Counted from the stretch's first letter, positions 8,798 to 17,660 are shown. The stretch is DNA of 27,132 nt from Candidatus Caccousia avistercoris (GCA_018715025.1 DVMK01000115.1:1-27132); one strand, 5' to 3'. The notes: generated by a model from the sequence alone, not told the origin. Numbers and translations: made by a program.

Positions 8798-10405
8798 TCA
8801 GAACACCCCCAGCTGCCGGCAGATTTCGTCTGCAATTTCCTGGAACACAGGGCCGCAGGTGGGGCCGCCGCCCGTGCCCTCCTCAGAAAAGACCGTGATC
8901 ACATACTGGGGATCCTCGTAGGGGTAAAAGCCCGCGAACCAGGACTGCACCTCCTCCACGCCGTTTTCATCCAGCCGCCCGGTCTGGGCTGTCGCCGTCT
9001 TGGCCCCGGCCCCTCCGTGAGCCGGGCTGTACCTTCGGCTGGTGCCGGATTCCACCGAAGCCTTCATAAAGTTCTGCAGAAGGGCCGCCGTGTAGGGGCT
9101 CAGCACGCGCCGGGGCTCCTTCTCCTCTTCGCGGGAGGTGAACTGCAGGGAAGCGTCCACCGTTCCCTCTACCAGAGCGGGCTCGGTGTACTCGCCGCCG
9201 GAGGCAATCGCATTGATCATGGCGGTAATCTGCAGGGGCGTGGCCGTCAGCTCCCCCTGGCCGAAGGAGAAATTCGCCAGGGCCTTCGGTACCTGGAGAA
9301 GGCTTTCTGAGGGAAGGGCGCCCGCCGCGGAAAAATAGCCGGGGGCCAGCTCTGTCCCGCTGCCGAAGCCCAGGCGTTCTGCCATGTCCAAAAACAGAGA
9401 GGGCTGCACCTGCTGCATGAGGTTCACAAAATAGGTGTTACAGGAATTGGCCACTGCGGCGCTCATATCCTCCACCCCGTGGACCTCCGAGTTATAGCAG
9501 TGAAAGGCATCCCCGGAAACCAGAATCTCACCGGTGCACTCGTACTCTGTCTCGGGGGGAAGGCCGGCTTCCAGCGCCGCGGCGGCGGAAACCAGCTTGA
9601 ACACAGACCCCACATTGTAAGCCGCCAGGGCCCGGTTCATCAGCGGGGAATCCGGCGCGTCCAGCACCTGGGCCACCTGGCTGGGGGAAAAGGACGGCAG
9701 GCTCACCATAGCCCGGATTTTGCAGCTGGGGATCTCCGCCACCACCACCGCAGCGGAGGAAAGGCTTTTCTCCGCTGCCTCCTCCGCAATCCGCTGAATC
9801 CGCTTGTCAATGGTCAGCACCACCCCTGACTTTCCCAGGTAAGAGGTGTCTGACACCGACGCCTTTTCCCCGGCCAGCGCCCGGTTCAGGGCGTCCACCT
9901 GGTAAGAGACGGAGATTTCCCCCTGCTGGGAGGAGAGCACGCCGTCGTAAGCCTTTTCGATTCCCGAAACCCCATGGCCGGAGCCGTCCAGGTAGCCCAC
10001 CACATGGGCGGCCAGCTGTTTTTCCTGGTAGCGCTGCTTCACCGAAAAGGTGAGGATCCCCTCCCCCGACACGTTGGAGGGAAGGGCCAGGGCGAAGGGC
10101 CGCCCCGCCTGCAGCAGGGGGGCCAGCTCCTGGATCTCTTCCTCCCCCAGCACCCGGTTCAGCGAGGCCGCCGTGCTGGCCGCGGGGGCCACCGCGGCCA
10201 CGTACTCCTCCGACTCCCCTGTGAGGGGCAGCAGGCTGCAGTCGTAGACGGTTCCTCTTGTCTCTGCCACCGTAAGGCGGTAGCTGCTTTGGCGCTGGGC
10301 GGTTTCCGCCAGCACATCGCCCTCAGAAATGGTATAGATGCTTAAAATGCACAGGAACATGGCCAGAATGGTAAGCGCAAAAAAGGAAACGACGCGGCGC
10401 TCCAT
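8798..10405 (-). CDS. Class B penicillin-binding protein (transpeptidase)
   Basis: A membrane-anchored peptidoglycan transpeptidase of 535 residues. One N-terminal membrane segment (about residues 5-26) is followed by a PBP dimerisation region and a transpeptidase domain. The SxxK motif is S267-V-F-K270 and the SxN motif is S321-C-N323. The third motif reads K469-T-A471 instead of the usual KTG. It is short for this class and resembles the SpoVD/PbpA-like elongation or sporulation proteins; which one cannot be decided by reading. A GGGGGA site lies 5-10 bases before the ATG. A strong terminator ends only 26 bases upstream of the start codon, which is unusual. Confidence 0.88.
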   Translation of the reverse strand: MERRVVSFFALTILAMFLCILSIYTISEGDVLAETAQRQSSYRLTVAETRGTVYDCSLLPLTGESEEYVAAVAPAASTAASLNRVLGEEEIQELAPLLQAGRPFALALPSNVSGEGILTFSVKQRYQEKQLAAHVVGYLDGSGHGVSGIEKAYDGVLSSQQGEISVSYQVDALNRALAGEKASVSDTSYLGKSGVVLTIDKRIQRIAEEAAEKSLSSAAVVVAEIPSCKIRAMVSLPSFSPSQVAQVLDAPDSPLMNRALAAYNVGSVFKLVSAAAALEAGLPPETEYECTGEILVSGDAFHCYNSEVHGVEDMSAAVANSCNTYFVNLMQQVQPSLFLDMAERLGFGSGTELAPGYFSAAGALPSESLLQVPKALANFSFGQGELTATPLQITAMINAIASGGEYTEPALVEGTVDASLQFTSREEEKEPRRVLSPYTAALLQNFMKASVESGTSRRYSPAHGGAGAKTATAQTGRLDENGVEEVQSWFAGFYPYEDPQYVITVFSEEGTGGGPTCGPVFQEIADEICRQLGVF

Positions 10406-10431
10406 GGAACTCCCCCTTTTCCCGGCTGGGC

Positions 10432-10462
10432 AAAAAAAGGGGAACGCGCTCTGGCGTTCCCC
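10432..10462 (-). terminator. Intrinsic terminator after the U32 gene
   Basis: On the minus strand a perfect 9-bp stem (GGGGAACGC with GCGTTCCCC, loop of 6) is followed by seven T residues at 10432-10438. It closes the thyX-to-U32 unit but also lies just ahead of the PBP gene. Confidence 0.88.
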
Positions 10463-10509
10463 CTCTGCCCGGCCGCCTTTTGGGGCAGTATTCCCGGGAA
10501 GGTTCCAAA

Positions 10510-11730
10510 TTATTCACGGCTTGTCCTCCTGCGCAGAATCGCCCCCGGCTGTATGGGGGCCTGGGTTTCCCACAGCACCCGCATGGTGGCGTGGGGCGCG
10601 GCCTGGATGGGCTCCCCCGTTTCGTCAAAGATAGCATCCAGCCGCACGGTGTAGGGCTTTTTCCCCGGCTCCAGCACGTCGGCCTCGTCCCCCTGGAAAA
10701 AGCGGTTCCGCTGGCTGAGAAGAACCCGGCCGTCCTGCCGCCCCTCGCAGAGGGCAATCACCTCATAATCCCTCACATAACCGCCCTGCACCGTCTCCTG
10801 GCCAGGCTCGGCCCCCAGGTAAAAGCCCGGGCTGTACGGCCTGTGGCTGATTTTTTCGGTTTCCTCCACAATCCAGGAGGGGACAGGCTCGCCCGGATGC
10901 CCGGCGCACCAGTCCACCGCCTGGCGGTAGGCGTTGGTCACCACAGACACATAGTAAGCCGACTTGGCCCGGCCCTCAATTTTCAGGCTGGTCACCCCGG
11001 CTTCCATCAGCGCGGGAATGTGGGAGATCATGCACATATCCCTGGAATTCAGAATATAAGAGCCCTCGCCCTCCGTTTCCACAGGCATATACTGCCCGGG
11101 GCGCTTTTCCTCCACCAGGGCGTACCGCCAGCGGCAGGGCTGGGCGCAGTCGCCCCGGTTGGCGTCCCTGCCTGTCATGTAGTTGGAAAGCAGGCACCGG
11201 CCGGAAAAGCTCATGCACATGGCCCCGTGGACGAAGGCCTCCAGCTCAAGCTCTGGGGGCGTATGGGCGCGTATTTCCGCCACCTCTGCCAGAGAAAGCT
11301 CACGGGCCAGCACCACACGGGAAGCCCCCAGCCGGTAAAAAGCGTTGGCCGCCGCGTAGTTGGCCACCCCCGCCTGGGTGGAAATGTGAATTTCCACCTG
11401 GGGGGCGTATTCCTTCGCCAGCTCCATCACGCCCAAATCTGTCAGAATAAACGCGTCCACGCCGGCCTCCTGGGCTTCTGCCAGGAAGCGGGGCAGGCGG
11501 GGCAGTTCGCTGCAGCGGGGAATGGTGTTGCAGGTCAGGTACACCTTCGCCCCCTGCCGGTGGGCGGCTTCCGCCGCAAGGCGCAGTTCTTCCGTGCTGA
11601 AATTGGAGGGGGCGGTGCGCATGCCGAATTCCTTCCCCGCCAGGTACACGGCGTCGGCCCCGAACCGCAGGGCCGCCTCCAGCCGTTCCATGTCCCCCGC
11701 AGGGGCCAATACTTCTGGTTTTTTTCTCAC
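10510..11730 (-). CDS. U32 family protein, TrhP-like tRNA uridine hydroxylase
   Basis: A member of peptidase family U32; characterised relatives (YegQ/TrhP of E. coli, YrrN/YrrO of Bacillus) hydroxylate uridine 34 of tRNA using prephenate. The family signature is seen in EAFVHGAMCMSFSGRCLLSNY-like form, with the cysteines CMSFSGRC and the later CAQPCRW pair that belong to the iron-sulfur cluster region. The C-terminal beta-rich domain is present, and the 406-residue length is normal. It overlaps mltG by four bases, matching the mltG-U32 order common in Firmicutes. The older 'collagenase/protease' label is unlikely to describe its function. Confidence 0.92.
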   Translation of the reverse strand: MRKKPEVLAPAGDMERLEAALRFGADAVYLAGKEFGMRTAPSNFSTEELRLAAEAAHRQGAKVYLTCNTIPRCSELPRLPRFLAEAQEAGVDAFILTDLGVMELAKEYAPQVEIHISTQAGVANYAAANAFYRLGASRVVLARELSLAEVAEIRAHTPPELELEAFVHGAMCMSFSGRCLLSNYMTGRDANRGDCAQPCRWRYALVEEKRPGQYMPVETEGEGSYILNSRDMCMISHIPALMEAGVTSLKIEGRAKSAYYVSVVTNAYRQAVDWCAGHPGEPVPSWIVEETEKISHRPYSPGFYLGAEPGQETVQGGYVRDYEVIALCEGRQDGRVLLSQRNRFFQGDEADVLEPGKKPYTVRLDAIFDETGEPIQAAPHATMRVLWETQAPIQPGAILRRRTSRE

Positions 11731-13040
11731 CGCAGGCCAGCCTCCACCAGATTCTGCTGATGCTGGGCCGCCGTCTGGGCGTAATAGGCCATGCCCTCTG
11801 CATCGTGGCAGAAATAATAGAAATTCGTCTCGGCCGGGTGCAGGGCCGCGTCGATGGCGTCCAGGCCCGGGTTGCAGATGGGCCCGGGCGGCAGCCCCTG
11901 GATGCTGTAGGTGTTGTAGGAGCTCACAAAGGTTTCCCGCTGGTCCTCCGGAATCTGATCCTGGGTTTTGTAGGGATAATACCGGGTGGAGTCGCAGTCC
12001 AGGGTGTAAATGTCGTACTGGGCGCCGTCCCGCAGGCGGTTCTGCAGCACGGAGGAAACCATGTACATGTCGTCTTTGTTGGCGGCCTCTGCCTGGATGA
12101 TGGAGGCCAGGGTCAGCACCTCGTCGATGGTGCGGCCGGAATCCGTAATTTCCTGACGGATTTCCTCGGAAAGGCGCTTGCCGCAGTTGTTCACCAGCTT
12201 CATCACCACAGAGGTCACATCGTCGTTTTTATAAAACTCGTAGGTGTCCGGGAACAGGTAGCCCTCCAGATGATAATAGCGGTTCCCCTCGTCCGGCATC
12301 TGGGTCAGCACGTCGTAGCTCTCGTCCAGCTCCCTGGTGTTGCACTCCTCCAGGAAGTCCGCGGCAGAGCACACGCCGTTTTCCTCCAGCAGCTCGGCCA
12401 GTTCCACCACGCTGGTGCCCTCGGGAATCATGACCGTCACCGTGTCAAGCCGGTTGGCCGTGCGCTGCAGGTTGTTGATGATGGCCTCATAGTCCATGGA
12501 GGTGTCCAGCTGGAAGGTGCCGTTGCTGTAATACTCGCTGGAATTGGTAATGCTGGCGTAAAGGATGAAAAAGGATTTTTCCTGAATAATCCCTTTTTCC
12601 TCCAGAATGTCCGCCACCTCCTCGGTGGTGGGGTCCACCGGGATGTCAACCGTCACCGCGACGGCTTGACGGCCCACGGCCAGCATGTCGTTGATGCCGT
12701 CCACCCCATATTGGCCGATGACCAGGGAGACGAGCACCACCATGACCAGCCAGACGACGCGGAAAAACCGCCGGTTGCCCTTGCGCTTCTGCTTGTTCCG
12801 GGCCTTGTGGGCCCGGGCGGCGCGCTTTTTCGCCTGCTTTTCGTTCCGCGTGGCCTGGGCGCTCTGCCGCTGGGCCACGGAAGGGTCGCTGTAGCTGTTG
12901 ATGGCGGGGGGTTCCTGGTACTGGGAGCTTTCCAGGTCCTCCTCCGCTATGTTAAGGGAAAAATTGCTGACCCGCTTTTCATGCAGGCGGCGGCTCAGCT
13001 CTTCTTCCTCCTGCCTTCCGTTCTTGTTGTATTCGTCCAT
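11727..13040 (-). CDS. mltG: Endolytic transglycosylase MltG (YceG-like)
   Basis: A membrane-anchored lytic transglycosylase that cuts nascent glycan strands and so sets their length. It has a long charged cytoplasmic N terminus of about 90 residues, rich in Lys, Arg and Gln, one membrane helix at about 92-112, then the YceG domain. The catalytic glutamate is conserved as E318 in LASIIQAEA, and the NTYSIQGLPPGPICNPG segment is typical. The start overlaps the end of the 5-FTHF cyclo-ligase gene by 46 bases. It is coupled by a four-base overlap to the U32 gene. Confidence 0.95.
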   Translation of the reverse strand: MDEYNKNGRQEEEELSRRLHEKRVSNFSLNIAEEDLESSQYQEPPAINSYSDPSVAQRQSAQATRNEKQAKKRAARAHKARNKQKRKGNRRFFRVVWLVMVVLVSLVIGQYGVDGINDMLAVGRQAVAVTVDIPVDPTTEEVADILEEKGIIQEKSFFILYASITNSSEYYSNGTFQLDTSMDYEAIINNLQRTANRLDTVTVMIPEGTSVVELAELLEENGVCSAADFLEECNTRELDESYDVLTQMPDEGNRYYHLEGYLFPDTYEFYKNDDVTSVVMKLVNNCGKRLSEEIRQEITDSGRTIDEVLTLASIIQAEAANKDDMYMVSSVLQNRLRDGAQYDIYTLDCDSTRYYPYKTQDQIPEDQRETFVSSYNTYSIQGLPPGPICNPGLDAIDAALHPAETNFYYFCHDAEGMAYYAQTAAQHQQNLVEAGLR

Positions 13041-13663
13041 CTCTCTTTCCCCTCCTTTTTCCTTGGGGCAGGTTGCTTTTGGGGTATGTTCCGGATATAC
13101 CGTTCCGTCACGAGTACGTCCACCGGGCGGTCAAAGTAACCGTGGGGCAGCAGGCGGCACACGCAGCCCTGGTAGCAGGCCCCCACGGTGCAGCCTCGAA
13201 AACGGGAAAGAAACCGGTCGTAATAGCCCTTCCCATACCCCAGGCGGTAGCCCTCGCTGTCGAAGCTGAAGCCGGGCACCACGCAAAGCCCCCGTACGCC
13301 CTCCCCCACCAGGCGGGAAGGCTCCGGCTCCGGTTCCAGCACGCCGAAGGCCCCGGGCTTCAGCTCGCGCTCTGAGCGGATTTCATAGAATTCCATTTCC
13401 CGGGTGCCGGGCACGCAGCGGGGAACCGCCACCCGTTTCCCGTCCGCCAGAGCCTTCCGGATGAAAGCGAAAGTGTCCACCTCGATGGGCTTGCTCACAT
13501 ACGTAAAAACCCATTCCGCCCGAAGGTATTCCCGCAGGGATACCAGGCGGCGGAAAATAGCCTGATCCGCCCGTTCCTTCCGCCGGGGATCCATCGTCTC
13601 GCGGAAGGAACGGCTGCGAAGGCGCAGGGAATTTTTCAGTTCCTTGATATTCCTGGTATACAT
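12995..13663 (-). CDS. 5-formyltetrahydrofolate cyclo-ligase
   Basis: Converts 5-formyl-THF to 5,10-methenyl-THF with ATP, returning a storage form of folate to the one-carbon pool. The signature GYGKGYYDRFL is present, with the upstream CVVPGFSFDSEGYRLG part of the active site. I prefer the ATG at 13663 (MYTRNIKELKN, 222 residues) over one 60 bases further upstream, because AAGGA lies 10 bases before it and the longer form would overlap the DJ-1 gene. The C-terminal 40 residues are unusually basic and polar and overlap the mltG start. A folate enzyme in the same unit as thyX and tmk fits the folate-dTMP pathway. Confidence 0.92.
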   Translation of the reverse strand: MYTRNIKELKNSLRLRSRSFRETMDPRRKERADQAIFRRLVSLREYLRAEWVFTYVSKPIEVDTFAFIRKALADGKRVAVPRCVPGTREMEFYEIRSERELKPGAFGVLEPEPEPSRLVGEGVRGLCVVPGFSFDSEGYRLGYGKGYYDRFLSRFRGCTVGACYQGCVCRLLPHGYFDRPVDVLVTERYIRNIPQKQPAPRKKEGKERWTNTTRTEGRRKKS

Positions 13664-13691
13664 GGGGACACCGTCCTTGCGGATAAAATAG

Positions 13692-14237
13692 TTACATGCC
13701 GGGAACGCACATGGCGCTTCCAATGGCCTGCGCGGCCTCTTTCCCCTTCAGGGCCTCCGCCAGGGCAAGGGCGAACGCCATAGCGGCCCCCGCCCCGCGC
13801 CCGGTGATGATGTTCCCGCTGACGGTTACCGGGGCGCCGGTAAAGACAGCGCCGTGAAGCTCCTGTTCAAAGCCGGGGAAGCAGGTTGCCTCGCGGCCCT
13901 TCAGAAGGCCGTAATGGCCCAGCACAGAGGGGGCGGCGCAGATGGCGGCCACCCAGGCGCCCGCCTCGGCCGCGGCTTCCACCGCCGCGCGGACAATGGG
14001 GGACTTTTCCAGGTTCAGGGTGCCGGGCATGCCGCCCGGCAGCACCACCATCTCAATTTCGTCCGTCTCCACGTCCTTTTCCTCCAAATCCGCACGGACG
14101 GTGACCCCGTGAGAGCCTGTCACCTCAAGGCCGCCCACGCCCACCGTTTTCACCTGGCAGCCCGCCCGGCGCAGCACGTCCACGGGGGTGAGGGCTTCCA
14201 CCTCTTCAAATCCGTTGGCCAAAAAAACATATATCAT
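13692..14237 (-). CDS. DJ-1/PfpI family protein
   Basis: A cytosolic protein of the DJ-1/YajL/ThiJ family, 181 residues, the normal length. The nucleophile-elbow cysteine is C100 in AAICAAPSVLGHYGLL, and the acidic partner lies in the N-terminal GFEEVEA motif. Family members act as glyoxalases, deglycases or redox-sensitive chaperones; the activity here cannot be told from sequence. AAAGGAGG lies just upstream of the ATG. It sits between the GNAT gene (60 bases away) and the cyclo-ligase (28 bases), inside the thyX-U32 unit. Confidence 0.92.
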   Translation of the reverse strand: MIYVFLANGFEEVEALTPVDVLRRAGCQVKTVGVGGLEVTGSHGVTVRADLEEKDVETDEIEMVVLPGGMPGTLNLEKSPIVRAAVEAAAEAGAWVAAICAAPSVLGHYGLLKGREATCFPGFEQELHGAVFTGAPVTVSGNIITGRGAGAAMAFALALAEALKGKEAAQAIGSAMCVPGM

Positions 14238-14297
14238 TCCGGTTTCCTCCTTTATCTTGTAAAATCATCAGCAGGCCGCCCTGCGGCGGCGCGCGGG

Positions 14298-15182
14298 TTA
14301 GTCCAGAGACAGCCCCAGGTACGGCGGAGCCGCCGGGGAAGCCTCGGGCAGCACGGCGCCGCCCAGGGGCTTTATCATGCCGAACACAGCCCCCTCTGCC
14401 GGGTGCCCCGGCAGGACAAGCGGGCTTCCCTCCGGCAGGCGGAAGCGGTAGGTTTTGGCGGGCAGTTCACGCAGAAGCAGGCCCAGAAGCTCCCTGCGGG
14501 CTGCAGGGGCCGCCGTCCACTCGGTTACGGTGCAGGCCCCGCCCTCCGCCGAAGCCATGGCGTAAGAGAGATCCCGCCCCCAGCCGGCCGCCAGCAGCTT
14601 TCCCCCGTAAAGGCGGCTGCTGCCCGCCGCGTAAAAGAAGGCAGCCGCGTCCCACAGCACAGAGCCGGGCCGCCCGGCCAGGGAACGGTCCCTGGCAAGG
14701 CACAGCGCGGGGAACCCGGCCAGCCGGCGCCCCCGGGCGGCCGGGGCAGCCTCCCCCCGCAGAAGATCGGCAGGGATTTCCTGCACGCTGAGCCGGAAAT
14801 AAGGCTGGTACCCGGCCTTTTCGTAAAGGGAGTACAGCCCCGGTTCGGCAGGAAGCACCGCAGAGTACCGCTGCCCCCTGCCCGCGCCGTACAGGGCGGC
14901 GTAGGCCAGCAGGGAGGCCATGAAGCCGTGGCCCCGGTACTCCGGCAGGGTGGCCGCCGCGTAAATATAGTGGGCGGGGGCGGGCCCTTCCTCTGTGAGA
15001 ATGCGGCAGGGCAGCAGGTGCACCGCCGAAACCAGCTTTCCGCCGTGCAGGTACACCAGGCAGTTTTCCGGCCGGTACGCGTTGCGCAGGTAGAAGTCCA
15101 CCGGCCGGTCCGGCTCATGGAAGCAGGCCTGCCACAGCCGCTTCAGGCCGCGCTCCATGCCGGGGCGCGCCGGGCCCATCAT
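14298..15182 (-). CDS. GNAT family N-acetyltransferase
   Basis: A two-domain GNAT-like acyltransferase of 294 residues. The acetyl-CoA binding motif is visible in YAAATLPEYRGHGFMASLL (about residues 74-92, with R83-G-H-G86). The long C-terminal part resembles the second domain of Eis-type enzymes but lacks obvious motifs. The substrate is unknown. The start overlaps the DUF2156 gene by four bases, so the two are translationally coupled and perhaps act on related substrates. The C-terminal region is very rich in Ala, Pro, Leu and Gly, like much of the window. Confidence 0.85.
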   Translation of the reverse strand: MMGPARPGMERGLKRLWQACFHEPDRPVDFYLRNAYRPENCLVYLHGGKLVSAVHLLPCRILTEEGPAPAHYIYAAATLPEYRGHGFMASLLAYAALYGAGRGQRYSAVLPAEPGLYSLYEKAGYQPYFRLSVQEIPADLLRGEAAPAARGRRLAGFPALCLARDRSLAGRPGSVLWDAAAFFYAAGSSRLYGGKLLAAGWGRDLSYAMASAEGGACTVTEWTAAPAARRELLGLLLRELPAKTYRFRLPEGSPLVLPGHPAEGAVFGMIKPLGGAVLPEASPAAPPYLGLSLD

Positions 15183-16075
15183 ACCGTTTCCCCCTTGAGA
15201 ACGGCGGTAAATTTTTCCACCAGAAAAGCCGGGTAGTACGAAAGCTTCGCCTTCCGCAGGCCCTCCAGGCCCATGTCCTCCTCCCGGTTGATATATTCAT
15301 ACCGGGAGAGCTCCCGGGCGGCGAATTCCTGGTTGATGGCCGGGTACAGGCCGTCGTAGCCCTCCAGCGCCTTTTCAAAGTGAACCACAAAGCATCTGCT
15401 GTTGATCTCTTCCCCCAGGGTAAAGGCGGCGGGCTTTCCCTCTACCCGGATGAGGCCGCCCTTCATGCCCAGGGGGCCCAGGTGGTCCAGCGCATCGGCA
15501 ATGGCGCAGTTTTCCGCGCTGTGGCCGTTTTGGCCGCACATGCCGTTTTTCCGGCACCATTCCCTGGCAATGGCCAGACACTCCCCGGCGTTCTCCGGCC
15601 CTACCGCCTCATACGTCCACTGGTAGGTGCGGCGGAAGCGGGCGATATGGTTCCGCTTGCTGTGGAACTTCCGCCCGGCCAGGGAAATCAAATCCTCCGA
15701 GCGGTATATATAGTCCGCATCGTCCCGCTGGGGCAGGTAATCGAACCGGCCGGGGAAATAGCCTTCCATCTCTTCCCGGTTGTCCTCCGTCACGCCCCAC
15801 ATGCGGAAGGGAACGCCCCGCTCCCTGGCATCCTCCATCAAAACAGAGATGGCTTCCCGCCTGTCGCCCACGCCCTCCGGCACCACATAGGAGCGGTAAT
15901 CCTCCCCAAAGGCGGAAAGCAGGAAATCCTTGTACCGGCAGATGCGCCGGTGGTAGGTCCCCCGCCAGACGTACATGGTGCCAAAGGCGTACTCGCTGCC
16001 CAGCCCGCCCGCAGAGGACAGAATGGGCTGCACCCACTCGCGATCTTTCAATTCAGGATAACGAAATTCCAGCAT
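15179..16075 (-). CDS. DUF2156 / phosphatidylglycerol lysyltransferase-like protein
   Basis: A 298-residue protein of the DUF2156 group, two GNAT-like folds related to the catalytic C-terminal domain of MprF, here without membrane segments. The family opening (FRYPELKDREWVQPIL) and the central FHSKRNHIARFRR segment are typical. Such proteins are thought to transfer aminoacyl or acyl groups, but stand-alone members have no established substrate. The start codon has an odd leader: AAAGGAAGGA lies about 22 bases upstream, with a short GGCCGTAGGCC palindrome and five Ts between. An in-frame TAG upstream rules out a longer start. Confidence 0.85.
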   Translation of the reverse strand: MLEFRYPELKDREWVQPILSSAGGLGSEYAFGTMYVWRGTYHRRICRYKDFLLSAFGEDYRSYVVPEGVGDRREAISVLMEDARERGVPFRMWGVTEDNREEMEGYFPGRFDYLPQRDDADYIYRSEDLISLAGRKFHSKRNHIARFRRTYQWTYEAVGPENAGECLAIAREWCRKNGMCGQNGHSAENCAIADALDHLGPLGMKGGLIRVEGKPAAFTLGEEINSRCFVVHFEKALEGYDGLYPAINQEFAARELSRYEYINREEDMGLEGLRKAKLSYYPAFLVEKFTAVLKGETV

Positions 16076-16104
16076 AAAAACGGCCTACGGCCCACATCCT
16101 TCCT

Positions 16105-16797
16105 TTATTTTTCCCCTGCGCCGCCCCTTTGCCGGAGGCTTTCCTCCAGGCAGCCCAGGATTTCTCTATGGATTTCTTCCACTGTTTTAGGATTGTTCCC
16201 TTCGGAACAGGAAATCATGCGCCAGCCAAGCCGCCGGGCCGCATAATAGGCGCTTTCCCGGCAAACGCGCAGGTAGGCTTCGTCCCGTTCGTGAATATCC
16301 TTTTTCCCCTCGTCCCCCTGGTAGCGTTTTTCCAGCAGCTTTTCCGAAAGCTCCGGCGGCATATCCAGGTACAGCGTCAGGTCCGGCGCAGGCAGCCCCA
16401 GCTTTCCGTACTCGAAGTCTTCTACCCAGGTGAGGAAGGCGTCCCATTCCTGCCGGGGCAGCTTGCTGAGCTGGTACACCATGTTGGAGGTGGTGTACCG
16501 GTCGGCCAGCACCACCTCGCCGGAATCCAGCGCCGGTTTCCAGTACTTCCGGTAACTGGCGTACCGGTCCACCGCGAAAAAGGCGGAGGCCGCGTAGGCG
16601 TTCACGTCCCCCGGCTCCCGGCCGAACTCCCCGTTCAGGTACATTTTCACCAGCGCGGAGGACGGGTGGCTGTAGTCGGGGAAGGAAACCTGCCGCACCG
16701 GGACGCCCCTGCCCGCCAGGGCCTGGCGCAGCAGCCCGGCCTGGGTGCCCTTGCCGCTGCCGTCCAGCCCTTCCAGGGTTACAAGAAGCCCTCTCAC
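16105..16797 (-). CDS. tmk: Thymidylate kinase
   Basis: Phosphorylates dTMP to dTDP. The P-loop is G10-L-D-G-S-G-K-G-T-Q, and DRYTTSNMVYQ is the DRY motif region that binds the base and phosphate. At 230 residues it is slightly longer than the family norm. The ATG overlaps the thyX stop by four bases, so dTMP synthesis and its phosphorylation are coupled. The glycine in GSGKGTQ and an alternate lid sequence (KRYQGDEGKKDIHERD) suggest a diverged subtype, but all key motifs are present. Confidence 0.94.
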   Translation of the reverse strand: MRGLLVTLEGLDGSGKGTQAGLLRQALAGRGVPVRQVSFPDYSHPSSALVKMYLNGEFGREPGDVNAYAASAFFAVDRYASYRKYWKPALDSGEVVLADRYTTSNMVYQLSKLPRQEWDAFLTWVEDFEYGKLGLPAPDLTLYLDMPPELSEKLLEKRYQGDEGKKDIHERDEAYLRVCRESAYYAARRLGWRMISCSEGNNPKTVEEIHREILGCLEESLRQRGGAGEK

Positions 16798-17558
16798 GGC
16801 GTTACTCCAAAACGCCTGCGCACCTCTGCCGCCTTGCCGCAGGACATCTTCCCCTCAGGGCAGCCGCCCCGCAGGCAGGGCGGGCCCGCTTTTTCGAAAA
16901 TATGCGGGGCCGCTTCCTTCACCAGCGCCAGCATCTGGCAGGCCACGTCCCGAATTTCCCACTGAGCCCGGTTGCAGCACCGGTGAGAGAAGAAATTCAG
17001 CAGGGAACGGGCGTTGAAGGTGCACACCAGCTTGGTGGCGCAGGCGTTGGGCAGCACGAAGCGGGCGTCCTCAATGGCCTGCTTCTGGGCGGCGCGCTCC
17101 GCTTCCTTTTCCGGCTTCCCCTCCTGCAGCAGCCTGGCCTTGTGCTTTTCCTGCAGCAGGGCCGTCAGGCGCTCATAATGGCGCTGATCCTCCTCCATTG
17201 CCGCCAGGAATTCCTCCCTGGCCTGGGGGATGGCCTCAATTTCAGGGGGAACCACATACTCGAAGCTGTGCTCGGCCACGTAGCGCTGGCTCTGCACGCT
17301 GTAGGAAGCGATGCGGTGGCGGGTAATCTGGGCCAGAAGCGAACGGGAGACCCCCTCGAGCCCAAAGGTGAAGCTGGCATGCTCGATGGGGCTCTCGTGC
17401 CCAATTTCTGCCAGCATGTGCACGAAGGAGGAGGTTTTTTCCTCCGTCAGCCCTTCCATCACCGTGTCGATGGAGGAGGGGGAGTAGCACAGCTTTGCCG
17501 CCGCCGCCACCGTTTTTTCCGGCTCCGGCGTGTAGGCCAGAAGCGTAACCTTTGCCAT
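16794..17558 (-). CDS. thyX: FAD-dependent thymidylate synthase
   Basis: Makes dTMP from dUMP using methylene-THF and a flavin, the alternative to ThyA. The ThyX motif RHRx7S is present as R80-H-R82...S90 (RHRIASYSVQSQRY). A further conserved patch reads ARSLLNFFSHRCCNRAQWEIR. I place the start at 17558 (MAKVTLLAYT, 254 residues) since GAAAGG lies upstream and the preceding open frame has no family similarity. First gene behind the promoter at 17661-17689; no thyA is seen in this window. Confidence 0.95.
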   Translation of the reverse strand: MAKVTLLAYTPEPEKTVAAAAKLCYSPSSIDTVMEGLTEEKTSSFVHMLAEIGHESPIEHASFTFGLEGVSRSLLAQITRHRIASYSVQSQRYVAEHSFEYVVPPEIEAIPQAREEFLAAMEEDQRHYERLTALLQEKHKARLLQEGKPEKEAERAAQKQAIEDARFVLPNACATKLVCTFNARSLLNFFSHRCCNRAQWEIRDVACQMLALVKEAAPHIFEKAGPPCLRGGCPEGKMSCGKAAEVRRRFGVTP

Positions 17559-17660
17559 GGAAATCAAACCTTTCTCTTTGCCCGCCCCCCGCCGCCCGGC
17601 GGAAAAGCCGCCGCAGACCGGCCCGCTGGAACATGCTGGAAGCAAGCAATATTCGGATAT

